Shown: positions 41,401 to 51,194 of the stretch, piece by piece
How positions within the stretch are numbered: the stretch's first letter is position 1
Layout of the letters: each line of letters starts with the position of its first letter
Position numbers and translations under genes: made by a program
Assembly (NCBI RefSeq): GCF_018780385.1
Contig: NZ_JADMJO010000014.1
Location: forward strand, 62,001-126,000
Direction: 5' to 3'
Source: Hydrogenophaga sp.
GTDB lineage: Bacteria > Pseudomonadota > Gammaproteobacteria > Burkholderiales > Burkholderiaceae_C
DNA: 64,000 nucleotides
The notes under the pieces: generated by a model
Database searches by the model: none
Seen by the model: the letters and a program-made list of their open reading frames with translations, nothing else
What the model was told of the DNA's origin: nothing

Positions 41401-41473
41401 GCCCTTCGACAAGCTCAGGACGGGCCGCAGGTGTTGCCCCCTTGCGGGGGTCGCGCGGAGCGAGGCGGGGGTG
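41401..41473. repeat. CTTCGACAAGCTCAGG half site plus REP-like repeat, copy B2
   Basis: CCCTTCGACAAGCTCAGGAC, then GGGCCGCAGG, TTGCCCCCTTGCGGGGGTCG and a GC-rich second stem ending GCGGGGGTG. The element abuts the stop codon of holA, as copy B1 abuts livK. Confidence 0.75.
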
Positions 41474-42526
41474 TCACCTCATGCTGCAGGCCAAAGAAAC
41501 CTTCATCGCCATCTGCTGCAGCGCCTGCCACGGGTCGGCCGGCCAGCCCGGTGACTTGAGGCCCTTGACGATGCCGTCCACCGTGTGCGCGTCGTCCAGC
41601 CATTTCGTGAGCGTGGCCAAGGAGAGCAGGGGCAGCGCGCGCTCCATGAGCTTCTCTTTCACACCCCACACGCGGTTCTCGCGCAGCGCCATGGGCAGCG
41701 GGCGGCCAGCATCGAGCGCGGTGCGCACGCGGTGCAGCGTGCGGATGTCTTCAGACAGCGCCCAGTGCACCAGCACCGGCGCCTCACCCTCGGCCTGCAG
41801 GCCGTCGAGCATGCGCTGCACGCGCACGCTCTGTCCGCCCAGCACCGCCTCGGCCAGTTTGAACGCGTCGTAGCGCGCCACGTTGAGCACAGCCGACTCC
41901 ACCTGCTCCAGCGACAACTCGCCCGCCGGGTGCAGCAACGCGAGCTTCTGAATTTCCTGGTGTGCGGCGAGCAGGTTGCCCTCGACCCGGTCGGCGAAGA
42001 ACTGCAAGGTGCGCTGGCCCTCGTCGCCTGCCACCACCCGCTGGCCCTGCGCCTGAAGCCGCTGCGCGATCCACTGCGGCAGCGCCTTGCGGTCCACCGG
42101 CTCCACGCGCACCGTCACGCCGAAGCTGTCGAGCGCGGCGAACCAGGCACCCTTCTGCGTGGCCATGTCCAGCCGCGGCAGGATCACCACCGTGACCGTG
42201 CTGTCGTTGTTCTCGGCTTGCTGGGCGATCTGCTGCAGCACCTGCGAGCCGTCCTTGCCGGGCTTGCCCGAGGGGATGCGGATCTCGATGAGTTGTTTGT
42301 CGGAAAACAGGCTCATCGAGCCGCCGCTGGCCAGCACCTCGCCCCAGTCGAAGTGCGCGCCGGCCACGGTGTGCACCGTGCGTTCGCCGCAGCCCTGCGC
42401 GCGCGCCACCACGCGGATCGTATCGGCCGCCTCCTGGATCAGCAGCGGCTCGTCGCCGTGCAGTGTGTAGAGGCTCTTGAGGCCGCGCTGCAGCTGGGCG
42501 GCGAGTTGGTTGGCTGCGACCTGCAT
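41474..42526 (-). CDS. holA: DNA polymerase III subunit delta
   Basis: Protein of 350 residues. Delta opens the sliding clamp in the clamp-loader complex. LYTLHGDEPLLIQEAADTIR, then FSDKQLIEIRIPSGKPGKDG, QRTLQFFADRVEGNLLAAHQ and AVLGGQSVRVQRMLDGLQAE are conserved delta segments. It is the last gene of the leuS-lptE-holA group, seven bases after lptE. Confidence 0.95.
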   Translation of the reverse strand: MQVAANQLAAQLQRGLKSLYTLHGDEPLLIQEAADTIRVVARAQGCGERTVHTVAGAHFDWGEVLASGGSMSLFSDKQLIEIRIPSGKPGKDGSQVLQQIAQQAENNDSTVTVVILPRLDMATQKGAWFAALDSFGVTVRVEPVDRKALPQWIAQRLQAQGQRVVAGDEGQRTLQFFADRVEGNLLAAHQEIQKLALLHPAGELSLEQVESAVLNVARYDAFKLAEAVLGGQSVRVQRMLDGLQAEGEAPVLVHWALSEDIRTLHRVRTALDAGRPLPMALRENRVWGVKEKLMERALPLLSLATLTKWLDDAHTVDGIVKGLKSPGWPADPWQALQQMAMKVSLACSMR

Positions 42527-42533
42527 GGAGCGG

Positions 42534-43076
42534 TCAGAGCGACTTCACGGCCGCCAGACGGCGCACCACCTGCTGCACGATGTCGCTGCGCATGTCGCGG
42601 TAGAGCATCGCCTCTTCGGCGTCCTTGGCCAGCACCTGGGTTTCGTTGAAGCTGATGTCGCGCTCGAGCAGCATCTCGACGTCGTCGATCAGGATCTTGT
42701 CGGTGGGCGTGCGCAATCGGAACACGAAGCGTGTGCGCAGTTGCAGTTCACGCACCTGGCCCGCCGCCGTCTGGCCCACCACCACGCGCTCGCGCTGGTC
42801 CACCAGCACGGTGAGGATGGCCTGGGCTGCCGGGACACCGGCGCCGCTGGCCGGCGTGGCCGAGGTGAGCACGCGAAGGCCGTTGGCCAGGAGGGCATCG
42901 CGCAACTCCCGGCTCACCTGGGTGCCCTCCATGCCTTGAATGCGCACCGTGTCGAACGCGAAGGTGGGCGCCTTGCGCAGTGCGAATCCGCAGCCCGACA
43001 GACCGAGCGCGGTCGCGCCCAGGGCCAGTTGCAGCAAGGCGCGGCGGCGCGGGATCGAGGGGCGGGGGAATGTCAT
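42534..43076 (-). CDS. lptE: LPS-assembly lipoprotein LptE
   Basis: Protein of 180 residues with a lipoprotein-type signal: LLQLALGATALGLSGCGFAL, where C is the lipobox cysteine. AFDTVRIQG-like start of the mature domain, SRELRDALLANGLRVL, and a C-terminal DMRSDIVQQVVRRLAAVKSL. It plugs LptD in the outer membrane for LPS export. It lies ten bases after leuS and seven bases before holA, the usual order. Confidence 0.92.
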   Translation of the reverse strand: MTFPRPSIPRRRALLQLALGATALGLSGCGFALRKAPTFAFDTVRIQGMEGTQVSRELRDALLANGLRVLTSATPASGAGVPAAQAILTVLVDQRERVVVGQTAAGQVRELQLRTRFVFRLRTPTDKILIDDVEMLLERDISFNETQVLAKDAEEAMLYRDMRSDIVQQVVRRLAAVKSL

Positions 43077-43086
43077 GCTGAGGCTT

Positions 43087-45768
43087 TCAGATCACCACGT
43101 TGACCAGGCGGCCGGGCACGACCACCACTTTTTTCGGGGGCGCACCGGCGGCCTGCTTGATGAAGGCCTCGCTGGCCAGCGCCGCCGCTTCAATGGCGGC
43201 CTTGTCGGCATTCGCCGGCACCAGCACGCTGCCGCGCAGCTTGCCGTTGATCTGCAGCACGAGTTCGATCTCGTCGCGCTGCAAGGCGGCCTCGTCGGGC
43301 TGGGGCCAGGGCGCGTCGAGCAGCTCGCCCGGGTAGCCAAGATCGGTCCACAGCGAGTGCGCGATGTGCGGCGTGGCCGGGTAGATGCAGCGCAGCAGGA
43401 TGCTGAGGCCTTCGGCCAGCGCGGCGTTGTCACCGGTTGAGCCGTCGGGCTTGAAGTCTTCCAGCGCATTGAGCATCTTCATGGCGCCCGACACCACGGT
43501 GTTGTATTGCATGCGCTGGTAGTCGTAGTCCACCTGCTTGAGCACGGTGTGCATCTCCAGCCGCAAGGCCTTCGCACCTTTGGACAGCGATTGCTTCGAG
43601 ACACCGGCGGCGAGTGCGCCCAGGCCGCTGGTGGTCGAGAGCTTCAGGCCGAAAGCCCATACGCGGCGCAGGAAGCGGTAACTCCCCTCCACCGCCGCGT
43701 CGTTCCACTCCAGCGTGGCCTCGGGCGGCGCGGTGAACATGGTGTACAGGCGCGCGGTGTCGGCGCCGTACTTCTCGATCAGGTCCTGCGGGTCGACGCC
43801 GTTGTTCTTGGACTTGGACATGGTGCCCACGCCCTCGTAGTCAATGGGTGTGCCCACAGGCAGCATGCCGTCGCCACTGGTGGCCGGGTTCTTGAGCTTG
43901 GCGCCCACAACCTTGCCGGTCTCGTCGAGCACGTTCTCCACGTCGTGCGGCCAGAAGTAGTCCTTGCCACCCTTCTCGGTGCGCCGGCTGTAGAGGTGGT
44001 TGAGCACCATGCCCTGCGTGAGCAGGTGGGTGAAAGGCTCATCCACCTTCACCAACTGGAGGTCGCGCATCACCTTGGTCCAGAAGCGCGCGTAGAGCAG
44101 GTGCAGGATGGCGTGTTCGATGCCCCCGATGTACTGGTCCATCGGCATCCAGTAGTCCGCGCCCTCGGCGACCATCTTCTCGCTGTTGCTTGGGTCGCAA
44201 TAGCGCATGAAGTACCACGACGAGTCCACAAAGGTGTCCATGGTGTCGGTCTCGCGGCGCGCGGGTTTGCCGCAGACCGGGCAGACCACGCCGGCGTGGA
44301 AACCTTCGTGTTTGTGCAGCGGATTGCCCGAGCCGTCGGGAATGCAGTCCTGCGGCAGCACGACCGGCAGGTCTTTTTCAGGCACGGGCACGGCGCCGTG
44401 CTCAGTGCAGTGAATGATGGGGATGGGCGTGCCCCAGTAGCGCTGGCGGCTCACGCCCCAGTCGCGCAGGCGGAAAGTGGTCTTCTTCTCGCCCAGGCCC
44501 TTGGCCGCGAGTTGGGCCGCCACCGCGTCCACCGCCGCCTTGTACGGCAGGCCGTCAAACGCGCCGGAGTTCACGCACACAGCGCGCTGCTTGTCGCCGT
44601 ACCAGTCGGCCCAGGCCTGCAAGTCGAAGCTCTCGCCCTCGGCCGCCACCACCTGCTGGATCTTCAGGCCGTATTTTTTGGCAAAAGCGAAGTCGCGCTC
44701 GTCGTGCGCGGGCACGCCCATCACCGCGCCGTCGCCGTAGCTCATGAGCACGTAGTTGCCCACCCACACCGCCACCGCTTCGCCGGTCAACGGGTGCGTC
44801 ACGGAGAGACCCGTGGCCATGCCCTTCTTCTCCTGCGTGGCGAGCTCGGCCTCGGTGGTGCCACCGGTCTTGCATTCTTCGATGAAGGCGGCGAGCTCAG
44901 GACTGGATGCCGCGGCGTGCGTGGCCAGGGGGTGTTCGGGCGCGACGGCGCAGAAGGTCACCCCCATGATGGTGTCGGCGCGCGTGGTGAACACATACAT
45001 CTTGCCGTCGCCGATCAGGGCGCCGCTGGCGTCCTGAATGTCGTGCGGGAACGCGAAGCGCACGCCCTCGCTCTTGCCGATCCAGTTTTCCTGCATCAGC
45101 CGCACCTTGTCGGGCCAACCGTTGAGCGTGGCCTTGGGGTTGCCGATCTGCACATGGTCGAGCAGCTCTTCGGCGTACGAGGTGATGTTGAGGTAATACC
45201 CCGGGATCTCGCGCTTTTCCACCACCGCGCCGGTGCGCCAGCCCTTGCCGTCGATCACCTGCTCGTTGGCCAGCACGGTCTGGTCCACCGGGTCCCAGTT
45301 CACGACCTGGGTCTTGCGGTAGGCGATGCCCTTCTCCAGCATCTTCAGGAACAGCCACTGGTTCCACTTGTAGTAGCTGGGGTCGCAGGTGGCGACTTCG
45401 CGCGACCAGTCGATGGCCAGGCCCATGGCCTGCATCTGCTGCTTCATGTAGGCGATGTTCTCGTACGTCCACTTGGCGGGTGGCACACCGTTCTTCAGCG
45501 CGGCGTTTTCCGCCGGCAGGCCGAACGCGTCCCAGCCCATGGGCATGAGCACATTGAAACCCTTCATGCGCAGGTGGCGCGTGAGCATGTCGTTGATGGT
45601 GTAGTTGCGCACATGACCCATGTGCAGCTTGCCGCTGGGGTAGGGCAGCATGGAGCAGGCGTAGAACTTCTTCTTGTTCGCGTCTTCCGTCACGCGGTAG
45701 GCGTCGGTGGCGTTCCAGTGGGCGTGCGCGGCGCGCTCGACTTCCTTGTGGGCGTATTTGTCTTGCAT
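43087..45768 (-). CDS. leuS: Leucyl-tRNA synthetase
   Basis: Protein of 893 residues. The class I HIGH motif is in [20 protein letters not shown] without the flank, the KMSKS motif in [20 protein letters not shown]. The connective editing domain (about residues 230-430), the zinc-region cysteines in [20 protein letters not shown] and the tRNA-binding C-terminal domain are all present. It charges tRNA-Leu in the cytoplasm. Preceded by exbD across a 110-base gap. Confidence 0.97.
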   Translation of the reverse strand: MQDKYAHKEVERAAHAHWNATDAYRVTEDANKKKFYACSMLPYPSGKLHMGHVRNYTINDMLTRHLRMKGFNVLMPMGWDAFGLPAENAALKNGVPPAKWTYENIAYMKQQMQAMGLAIDWSREVATCDPSYYKWNQWLFLKMLEKGIAYRKTQVVNWDPVDQTVLANEQVIDGKGWRTGAVVEKREIPGYYLNITSYAEELLDHVQIGNPKATLNGWPDKVRLMQENWIGKSEGVRFAFPHDIQDASGALIGDGKMYVFTTRADTIMGVTFCAVAPEHPLATHAAASSPELAAFIEECKTGGTTEAELATQEKKGMATGLSVTHPLTGEAVAVWVGNYVLMSYGDGAVMGVPAHDERDFAFAKKYGLKIQQVVAAEGESFDLQAWADWYGDKQRAVCVNSGAFDGLPYKAAVDAVAAQLAAKGLGEKKTTFRLRDWGVSRQRYWGTPIPIIHCTEHGAVPVPEKDLPVVLPQDCIPDGSGNPLHKHEGFHAGVVCPVCGKPARRETDTMDTFVDSSWYFMRYCDPSNSEKMVAEGADYWMPMDQYIGGIEHAILHLLYARFWTKVMRDLQLVKVDEPFTHLLTQGMVLNHLYSRRTEKGGKDYFWPHDVENVLDETGKVVGAKLKNPATSGDGMLPVGTPIDYEGVGTMSKSKNNGVDPQDLIEKYGADTARLYTMFTAPPEATLEWNDAAVEGSYRFLRRVWAFGLKLSTTSGLGALAAGVSKQSLSKGAKALRLEMHTVLKQVDYDYQRMQYNTVVSGAMKMLNALEDFKPDGSTGDNAALAEGLSILLRCIYPATPHIAHSLWTDLGYPGELLDAPWPQPDEAALQRDEIELVLQINGKLRGSVLVPANADKAAIEAAALASEAFIKQAAGAPPKKVVVVPGRLVNVVI

Positions 45769-45878
45769 GAACCAGGGTCCGGACCAGCCGGCGACGGTGA
45801 GGGAGAGCGGAGCGCAGGGGCGCGAGGAGTTGCCGGATTTTAGGCCTTGGGCTGTGCGCAGCCCGTGGGCTCAGGCAT

Positions 45879-46310
45879 TCAGCGCGGGGCCGCGGCGTCG
45901 GCCACGAAGCCGATGCGCGAGAGCCCGGCCGATTGCGCCATGCCGATCAGCGAGACCACGCGGCCGTAGGGCACGCTGGCGTCGGCGCGCAACTGCACCT
46001 CGGTGGCCGGGTCGCGCTGCGCGGCCTCGAGCAGGCGCTGGCGCAGCGTGCTGTCGTCCACGGCCTGCCCGTCCCACTGCATGCGGCCCTGGCCGTCGAC
46101 CGACAGCGACACGAAGGGGCCGGGTTCTGAGAGGGTGGCGGCCTTCGGCAGCTCGGCCTTCGGCAATTCAAGCGCCAGCCGATCGGCCATGAACGGCGCG
46201 GCAATGATGAAGATCACCAGCAGAACCAGCATCACGTCCACCAGCGGCGTGACGTTGATCTCGCTCATGGGTTTGTGGCCCACCGGTTTTTCAAGTCTGC
46301 CGAAACTCAT
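45879..46310 (-). CDS. exbD: ExbD/TolR-family biopolymer transport protein
   Basis: Protein of 143 residues: one membrane helix (EINVTPLVDVMLVLLVIFII) with the channel-lining Asp in PLVDVMLVLL, then a periplasmic domain (VDGQGRMQWDGQAVDDSTLR, RADASVPYGRVVSLIGMAQS). With the ExbB-like partner it forms a proton channel that energises a TonB- or TolA-like protein. No tonB or tolA is here, so I cannot tell ExbD from TolR with certainty; the short length favours ExbD. It overlaps exbB by four bases. Confidence 0.88.
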   Translation of the reverse strand: MSFGRLEKPVGHKPMSEINVTPLVDVMLVLLVIFIIAAPFMADRLALELPKAELPKAATLSEPGPFVSLSVDGQGRMQWDGQAVDDSTLRQRLLEAAQRDPATEVQLRADASVPYGRVVSLIGMAQSAGLSRIGFVADAAAPR

Positions 46311-46975
46311 GACGTGTGGACCATGAGTTCTCGCAAGTCACGAGCAAAACCCTCAAGGTCGGCCTCGATGCGCGCAATCTGGCGACCCAGCACGTTGTAG
46401 GCGAGCACGGCGGGGATCGCCACCACCAGACCGGCGGCCGTCATGACCAGCGATTCACCCACGGGGCCGGAGACCTGCTCGATGCGAAAACCGCCGTCCA
46501 TCCCGATGCCGCTGAGCGCGTTGTAGATGCCCCAGACCGTGCCCAGCAGCCCCACGAAAGGCGCGGTGGAGCCCACGGTGGCCAGCAACACCTGGCCGTA
46601 CTGCAGGCGGTGCAACACGCGGTGCAGGGCGTCGCGCAGCACGCGGGTGAGCTGCTGGGAGCGGTCCCCGGCGGCGGCCAGGGTGTGCGGAAGGGCATTG
46701 GCCAGCCCTTGTGCGGCCTGCAGCAGCGGCAGCACAAGTTGCTGCGCATCGAAGGTGGCCAGCCGGCGCTGCGCATCGTCCAGATCGGCAGCCTGCCAGA
46801 AGGCGGCGGTGCTCAGTTGCAGATCGCGCGCGGCGCGGCGCAGCAACCAGCTTTTCCAAAGGATCACCACCCAGCTCGCCACCGACATGGCCAACAGCAA
46901 CAGCGCCACTGTGCGGCCCAGCAAATCGGCCTGCGCCAGCGTCTGCAGGAGACCCTGGCCCGCGCTGTCCATCAT
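46307..46975 (-). CDS. exbB: MotA/TolQ/ExbB-family proton channel protein
   Basis: Protein of 222 residues with three membrane helices. [20 protein letters not shown] is the family signature, and [20 protein letters not shown] is the third helix. It partners the ExbD-like protein that follows. It overlaps dapB upstream by four bases (ATGA), which ties it to the bamE-dapB transcript. Confidence 0.9.
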   Translation of the reverse strand: MMDSAGQGLLQTLAQADLLGRTVALLLLAMSVASWVVILWKSWLLRRAARDLQLSTAAFWQAADLDDAQRRLATFDAQQLVLPLLQAAQGLANALPHTLAAAGDRSQQLTRVLRDALHRVLHRLQYGQVLLATVGSTAPFVGLLGTVWGIYNALSGIGMDGGFRIEQVSGPVGESLVMTAAGLVVAIPAVLAYNVLGRQIARIEADLEGFARDLRELMVHTS

Positions 46976-47790
46976 TTCAAGCCGAGCACGTCGAACATGT
47001 CGTACAGCCCGGCCGGCTTGCCAGCCAGGAAACGCACCGCACGCAGGCTGCCCTGCGCGTAGGTCGCGCGGCTGCTCGACTTGTGCGTGATCTCGATGCG
47101 CTCGCCGGTGCCGGCGAACAGCACGGTGTGGTCGCCCACGATGTCGCCACCGCGGATGGTGGCAAAGCCGATGCTGGACGGATCGCGCTCGCCCGTCACG
47201 CCTTCGCGCGCATAGACCGCGCAGTCCTTCAGGTCGCGTCCCAACGCGTCGGCGATCACCTCGCCCATCTTGAGCGCGGTGCCGCTGGGCGCGTCCACCT
47301 TGTGGCGGTGGTGCGCTTCGATGATCTCGATGTCGTAGCCGGTGGCCAGCGCCTTGGCCGCCATCTCCAGCAGCTTGAGCGTGACGTTCACGCCCACGCT
47401 CATGTTGGGCGCCATCACAATGGCGATCGACTTGGCGGCCTCGGCGATCTCGGCCTTCTGTTCGTCACTGAAACCGGTGGTGCCGATGACCGCATTGACG
47501 CCATGCTTCGCGCATTCGCGCAGGTGCGCCAGCGTGCCTTCGGGGCGGGTGAAGTCGATCAGCGCCTGGCTGTCGCCCAAGCCCCGGGCGAGATCGGCGG
47601 TGATGAGCACGCCGCTGGCCTGCCCGGCAAAACCAGCGGCATCCTGGCCCAGCATCGGGCTGGTGGCGATGTCAAGCGCGCCGGTGAGCTGGCAGTCCCC
47701 ACTGGTGCGCACCGCTTCCACCAGCATCTGGCCCATGCGGCCGCTGGCACCGGCCACGCAAACGCGGTGCAGGCTCGCTGCGCCGCTCAT
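46972..47790 (-). CDS. dapB: 4-hydroxy-tetrahydrodipicolinate reductase
   Basis: Protein of 272 residues. It makes tetrahydrodipicolinate for lysine and peptidoglycan. [18 protein letters not shown] is the NAD(P)-binding start, [17 protein letters not shown] the next strand, and [20 protein letters not shown] the catalytic HHxxKxDAPSGTA motif. It overlaps both bamE and exbB by four bases. Confidence 0.97.
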   Translation of the reverse strand: MSGAASLHRVCVAGASGRMGQMLVEAVRTSGDCQLTGALDIATSPMLGQDAAGFAGQASGVLITADLARGLGDSQALIDFTRPEGTLAHLRECAKHGVNAVIGTTGFSDEQKAEIAEAAKSIAIVMAPNMSVGVNVTLKLLEMAAKALATGYDIEIIEAHHRHKVDAPSGTALKMGEVIADALGRDLKDCAVYAREGVTGERDPSSIGFATIRGGDIVGDHTVLFAGTGERIEITHKSSSRATYAQGSLRAVRFLAGKPAGLYDMFDVLGLK

Positions 47791-48386
47791 CGAGTGGACC
47801 CCGGGGTCTCCAGGGGTGGGTAGCTCGTGGCCGGTGCCGCCGTGGGAGCGGCCGGCGTGGCGGGAGCGGTGGTCTTGTTGCGCTCGTCAAACGTCTTGAG
47901 CTGGGCCTCGGTGGCCTGCAGGGGCGGCACCTTGCCGAACTTGCGACCTGCGTCGAGCGAAGCCACGAACTCGGCCTCGGTGGGCAACTCGTCGGCCTCG
48001 AATTTTTCGAGCACGTCGGCCTTGAAGAACGCGGTCAGGCGACGCTGCTGCGGCGACTGGCCCTGGCGGCGGAAGGTGAACACATAGTCCCAGCGGTCGG
48101 CGTGGAACACGCTGGCCAGCAGCGGCGAGCCCAGGATGTCGCGCACCTGTTCGCGCGTCATGCCGGTCTGCAAGGCTGCGGCCTGCTCGCGCGTGACCAC
48201 GTTGCCTTGAAGGATGTCGATCTTGTACGGGCTGACCAGGCTGGTGATGCCGGGCATGCGGCTGGTGACGCTGGAGCAAGCCGACAGGGCCGCCAGCGCG
48301 GCGAGCACGCAGATCACCTGAAGCGGTCTGCGCAGGCGCAGACCCGGGGTGGGCAGGGGGGCGCAATCGGGTGTGTGTTGGAGCAT
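47787..48386 (-). CDS. bamE: Outer membrane protein assembly factor BamE
   Basis: Protein of 199 residues with a lipoprotein signal ([17 protein letters not shown], lipobox LSAC). The SmpA/OmlA domain follows: [20 protein letters not shown] then [20 protein letters not shown] and [13 protein letters not shown]-terminal proline/alanine/threonine-rich tail makes it longer than enterobacterial BamE. The ATG at 48386 is used; an in-frame ATG ten codons upstream is possible. It is transcribed away from fur, the common betaproteobacterial layout, and leads the operon to holA. Confidence 0.93.
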   Translation of the reverse strand: MLQHTPDCAPLPTPGLRLRRPLQVICVLAALAALSACSSVTSRMPGITSLVSPYKIDILQGNVVTREQAAALQTGMTREQVRDILGSPLLASVFHADRWDYVFTFRRQGQSPQQRRLTAFFKADVLEKFEADELPTEAEFVASLDAGRKFGKVPPLQATEAQLKTFDERNKTTAPATPAAPTAAPATSYPPLETPGSTR

Positions 48387-48547
48387 GGGATCTGACCGTG
48401 AAGGGGGCGCGCGCACAAGCGTTGCCGGGGCAAAAATGCAGCGTGCGCCAGACGCTGACGATATGATCCTTTCATTGTAGTCTTGGGGCCCGAAGACACT
48501 GCAACCACACCCGTCCGTCCGATACAGCGCCCTGCGCGCTCACCGCC

Positions 48548-48991
48548 ATGACCAACATCGAAGAACTCAAGAGCACAGGCCTGAAAGCCACGCTGCCCAG
48601 GCTGAAGATCCTGGAGGTGTTTCAGAACGCCAAACAGCGCCACATGACGGCCGAAGACGTGTTTCGCGTGCTGCTTGAAGAACGCTCCGACATCGGTCTG
48701 GCCACGGTCTACCGCGTGCTCATGCAGTTTGAACAGGCCGGTCTGCTCACGCGCAGCAACTTCGAGTCTGGCAAGGCGGTGTACGAGCTCAACGAAGGCC
48801 AGCACCACGACCATCTGGTGTGCCTGGACTGCGGTCGGGTGGAAGAGTTTTTTGACGCGGAGATCGAGAAGCGCCAGCAGATGGTGGCCAAGACGCGGGG
48901 CTTCGTGCTGCAGGAGCACGCGCTGTCGCTCTACGCCAATTGCACCAAGACGGACTGCCCGCACCGCACACCTCCAGGCCACCACCGCTGA
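48548..48991 (+). CDS. fur: Ferric uptake regulator
   Basis: Protein of 147 residues. [20 protein letters not shown] opens the winged helix; [20 protein letters not shown] is the recognition helix region; the metal sites are visible in [20 protein letters not shown] and the C-terminal [10 protein letters not shown]. It represses iron-uptake genes with Fe2+. It is divergent from bamE; 161 bases lie between the starts. Confidence 0.97.
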   Translation: MTNIEELKSTGLKATLPRLKILEVFQNAKQRHMTAEDVFRVLLEERSDIGLATVYRVLMQFEQAGLLTRSNFESGKAVYELNEGQHHDHLVCLDCGRVEEFFDAEIEKRQQMVAKTRGFVLQEHALSLYANCTKTDCPHRTPPGHHR

Positions 48992-49003
48992 GGCGGTGCG
49001 ACC

Positions 49004-49954
49004 TCACTCGCCGCGCGACATGGCTGCGCGGTGGCGAGAAACGAACTCCTGATAAGTGTCAATGCCGCGCAGTTGCAGGATGGTGTTGCGCACCGCGGCT
49101 TCCACCAGCACGGCGATGTTGCGACCGGCCACCACCTGGATCACGGCCTTGCGTACCGGCACGCCCAGCACGTCCTGGTACAGCGGTTCGTGGGGCATGC
49201 GCTCGTAGTCGCGTTCCATGGTTTCGCGGCGCACCAGGTGCACGATGAGCGAGAGCCGCATCTTGCGCCGCACCGCCGTCTCGCCAAAGATCGCCTTGAT
49301 ATCGAGCAGGCCGATGCCGCGCACTTCCAGCAAGTTTTGCAGCAATTCGGGACAGCGGCCTTCGATGCTGGTCTGGTTGATGCGGTAGAGGTCCACCGCA
49401 TCATCAGCCACCAACCCATGGCCGCGCGAAATGAGTTCCAACCCGAGTTCGCTCTTGCCCAGGCCCGACTCGCCCGTGATCATCACACCCATGCCGAGGA
49501 TGTCCATGAACACGCCGTGCATGGAAGCGCGGTCGGCGAAATGGCGCGAGAGGTAGGCGCGCAACACGTCGATGACGAACGCCGCCGACTCGTGCGTGGA
49601 GAACATCGGAATCTGTGCACGCTCGCACATGGCGGTGAGCGCATCGGGCGCGGCCTGCCCATCGGCCACCACCAGCACCGGCGGCTCCAGCGTGACGATG
49701 CGCGCCACGCGGCGCTTGTTGTCGTCTTCGCTCTGGCTCGTGAGGTAGGCGACTTCGCGCTCGCCAAACACCTGCACGCGGTAAGGGTGGATGTAATTGA
49801 GATAACCGACCAGATCAGCGCCTGAGCGTGCGGCGCGGATGGCCACTTCGTCGAACCGCCGTTCGGAGGCTCCAAGACCGGCAATCCATTGCCACTTCAG
49901 GGCGTCTCGATGGTCCTCGAACAGGACATCGGCGCTGACGACGGTGGGTTTCAA
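49004..49954 (-). CDS. hprK: HPr kinase/phosphorylase
   Basis: Protein of 316 residues. It phosphorylates HPr at serine. Walker A is GESGLGKS (residues 161-168); the HprK signature is [19 protein letters not shown]. No ATG is found at the expected N-terminus: the start is most likely TTG at 49954, giving [10 protein letters not shown]; an upstream TTG (49984) would translate part of a REP-like repeat. No Shine-Dalgarno is visible. It follows ptsN across a 92-base gap filled by that repeat. Confidence 0.93.
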   Translation of the reverse strand: MKPTVVSADVLFEDHRDALKWQWIAGLGASERRFDEVAIRAARSGADLVGYLNYIHPYRVQVFGEREVAYLTSQSEDDNKRRVARIVTLEPPVLVVADGQAAPDALTAMCERAQIPMFSTHESAAFVIDVLRAYLSRHFADRASMHGVFMDILGMGVMITGESGLGKSELGLELISRGHGLVADDAVDLYRINQTSIEGRCPELLQNLLEVRGIGLLDIKAIFGETAVRRKMRLSLIVHLVRRETMERDYERMPHEPLYQDVLGVPVRKAVIQVVAGRNIAVLVEAAVRNTILQLRGIDTYQEFVSRHRAAMSRGE

Positions 49955-49966
49955 AGCGAGCGACCG

Positions 49967-50040
49967 GCCGCCGGGCCGCCCCAAGGCAGGTCAGCCCCTT
50001 TGGGGGGCAGCGACCCGTGAAACGGTGGAGTGTGGGGGCT
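49967..50040 (+). repeat. REP-like GC-rich repeat, copy A2, between ptsN and hprK
   Basis: Same layout as the element at 13278-13352: GCCGCCGGGCCGCCCCAAGG, a CCCCTTTGGGGGG hairpin, a weak ACCCGTGAAACGGT stem and the tail GTGTGGGGGCT. It begins 12 bases before the hprK start and ends six bases from the ptsN stop. Confidence 0.8.
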
Positions 50041-50046
50041 CAAATC

Positions 50047-50517
50047 TCAGGCCGCAGCATGCGCCGATTGCCAGGACGTGATCAGTTTGTGCAGCGCGGC
50101 TGCGTCGGTGGAGGTCTTCATCTGTTCGCGCAGACCGCTGTCGCTCAACAATTCTGCAATCTCGGAGAGGATTTCCAAGTGCTTCTGCGTGGCCGCTTCG
50201 GGCACCAGCAGGAAGATCATCAGTTGCACCGGCAATTCATCGGGCGCGTCAAAGCCGATCGGGCTGGCCAGCTGGAACACGGCAGCCAATGGCTGCTTCA
50301 AACCTTTGATGCGCCCATGGGGGATCGCCACACCGTGACCCAGACCGGTCGAACCCAGACGCTCGCGGGCGAACAGGCTGTCGGTGATGAGCGCTCGATT
50401 GAGTCCGTGAAGGGTCTCGAAAAGCAAACCTGCTTCTTCGAATGCGCGTTTTTTGCTGGTTGCGTCCACGCTGACGAGCACTTGCGCGGCAGGCAATATG
50501 ACAGATAGTCGGTTCAT
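50047..50517 (-). CDS. ptsN: PTS IIA-like nitrogen-regulatory protein
   Basis: Protein of 156 residues: MNRLSVILPAAQVLVSVDAT, LFARERLGSTGLGHGVAIPH and then GRIKGLKQPLAAVFQLASPI. The histidine in AIPHGR is the phosphorylation site of EIIA-Ntr. It signals nitrogen and potassium status through the PTS-Ntr chain. The ATG at 50517 is the usual start; the frame is open 28 codons further upstream without support. It lies between hpf and hprK, the normal order. Confidence 0.95.
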   Translation of the reverse strand: MNRLSVILPAAQVLVSVDATSKKRAFEEAGLLFETLHGLNRALITDSLFARERLGSTGLGHGVAIPHGRIKGLKQPLAAVFQLASPIGFDAPDELPVQLMIFLLVPEAATQKHLEILSEIAELLSDSGLREQMKTSTDAAALHKLITSWQSAHAAA

Positions 50518-50578
50518 GTGAGCCCTCTTGGACCGCAAATTATGACCAGTTGAGCGGTGTTGGCTAGACTGAAGGCAC

Positions 50579-50606
50579 AAAAAAGCCGCTTGACTTTCCA
50601 AGCGGC
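50579..50606 (-). terminator. Intrinsic terminator of hpf
   Basis: GCCGCTTG (50585-50592) pairs with CAAGCGGC (50599-50606) around a six-base loop, and the minus strand continues into a T tract (A run at 50579-50584 on the plus strand). It ends the hpf message before the ptsN start. Confidence 0.9.
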
Positions 50607-50607
50607 C

Positions 50608-50654
50608 TGCTGCAGTGCAGCATCGGGTTTTCCCTCACGGGCCGCAGCCCGTGA
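50608..50654 (-). other. Two further hairpins in the hpf 3' untranslated region
   Basis: TCACGGGC-CGCA-GCCCGTGA (50635-50654, perfect 8-bp stem) and TGCTGC-AGT-GCAGCA (50608-50622) stand between the hpf stop codon and its terminator, giving three hairpins in a row. Confidence 0.65.
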
Positions 50655-50660
50655 CATTCA

Positions 50661-50990
50661 TCACATCAAACGCTTGACCGTGTCGTGGTGGTGGTCTTGC
50701 GCCTTGCCTTTGTAACGAAGAACTTGCCGATCCAGTTTGTCGGCCAGTTCATCGACGGCAGCGTAAAGATCGGCGTGAGCGCTCTCGGCGAACAGGTCGC
50801 GGCCCTTGACGTGGATGTTGCATTCCGCTCGCTGCCTCAGGTCCTTTTCCTTGAGGTTGTCCACCGTCAACAGCACCTTCATGTCGACCACCTGGTCGAA
50901 ATGTCGGGATATGCGTTCGAGTTTGCTGGTGACGTAACCGCGCAGGGCGGGTGTGACCTCAAGGTGGTGACCGCTGATCGTCAGGTTCAT
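50661..50990 (-). CDS. hpf: Ribosome hibernation promoting factor (short form)
   Basis: Protein of 109 residues: [20 protein letters not shown], then [40 protein letters not shown] and [20 protein letters not shown], which is the short HPF/YfiA fold. It binds the decoding centre of idle 70S ribosomes and helps them dimerise. GGAGG is 8 bases upstream of the ATG. It normally follows rpoN; rpoN is not present upstream here, where a divergent histidine kinase lies instead. Confidence 0.95.
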   Translation of the reverse strand: MNLTISGHHLEVTPALRGYVTSKLERISRHFDQVVDMKVLLTVDNLKEKDLRQRAECNIHVKGRDLFAESAHADLYAAVDELADKLDRQVLRYKGKAQDHHHDTVKRLM

Positions 50991-51194
50991 AAAAGAGCCT
51001 CCATATGCTCCGGGTTGAGACAAGCCGCCTGGGGCAAGACCTCCCGACGGCCACGGGGATGTCTTGAGCCCACTATGCACACGAAACCGCTGAGGCGCAA
51101 GCTGGCAAGGGCAACAAAGCGTGCGAACGCCCTGTATGTGACTGTTGTCATTCAGGCAGGCGCGTTCCGCGCTCATGGGGGTCCGGCTTGTTCT

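Noticed and set aside
43507..45843. A 778-codon plus-strand frame opposite leuS
   Set aside because: Antisense shadow of leuS; no recognisable domain and a composition typical of reversed GC-rich codons.
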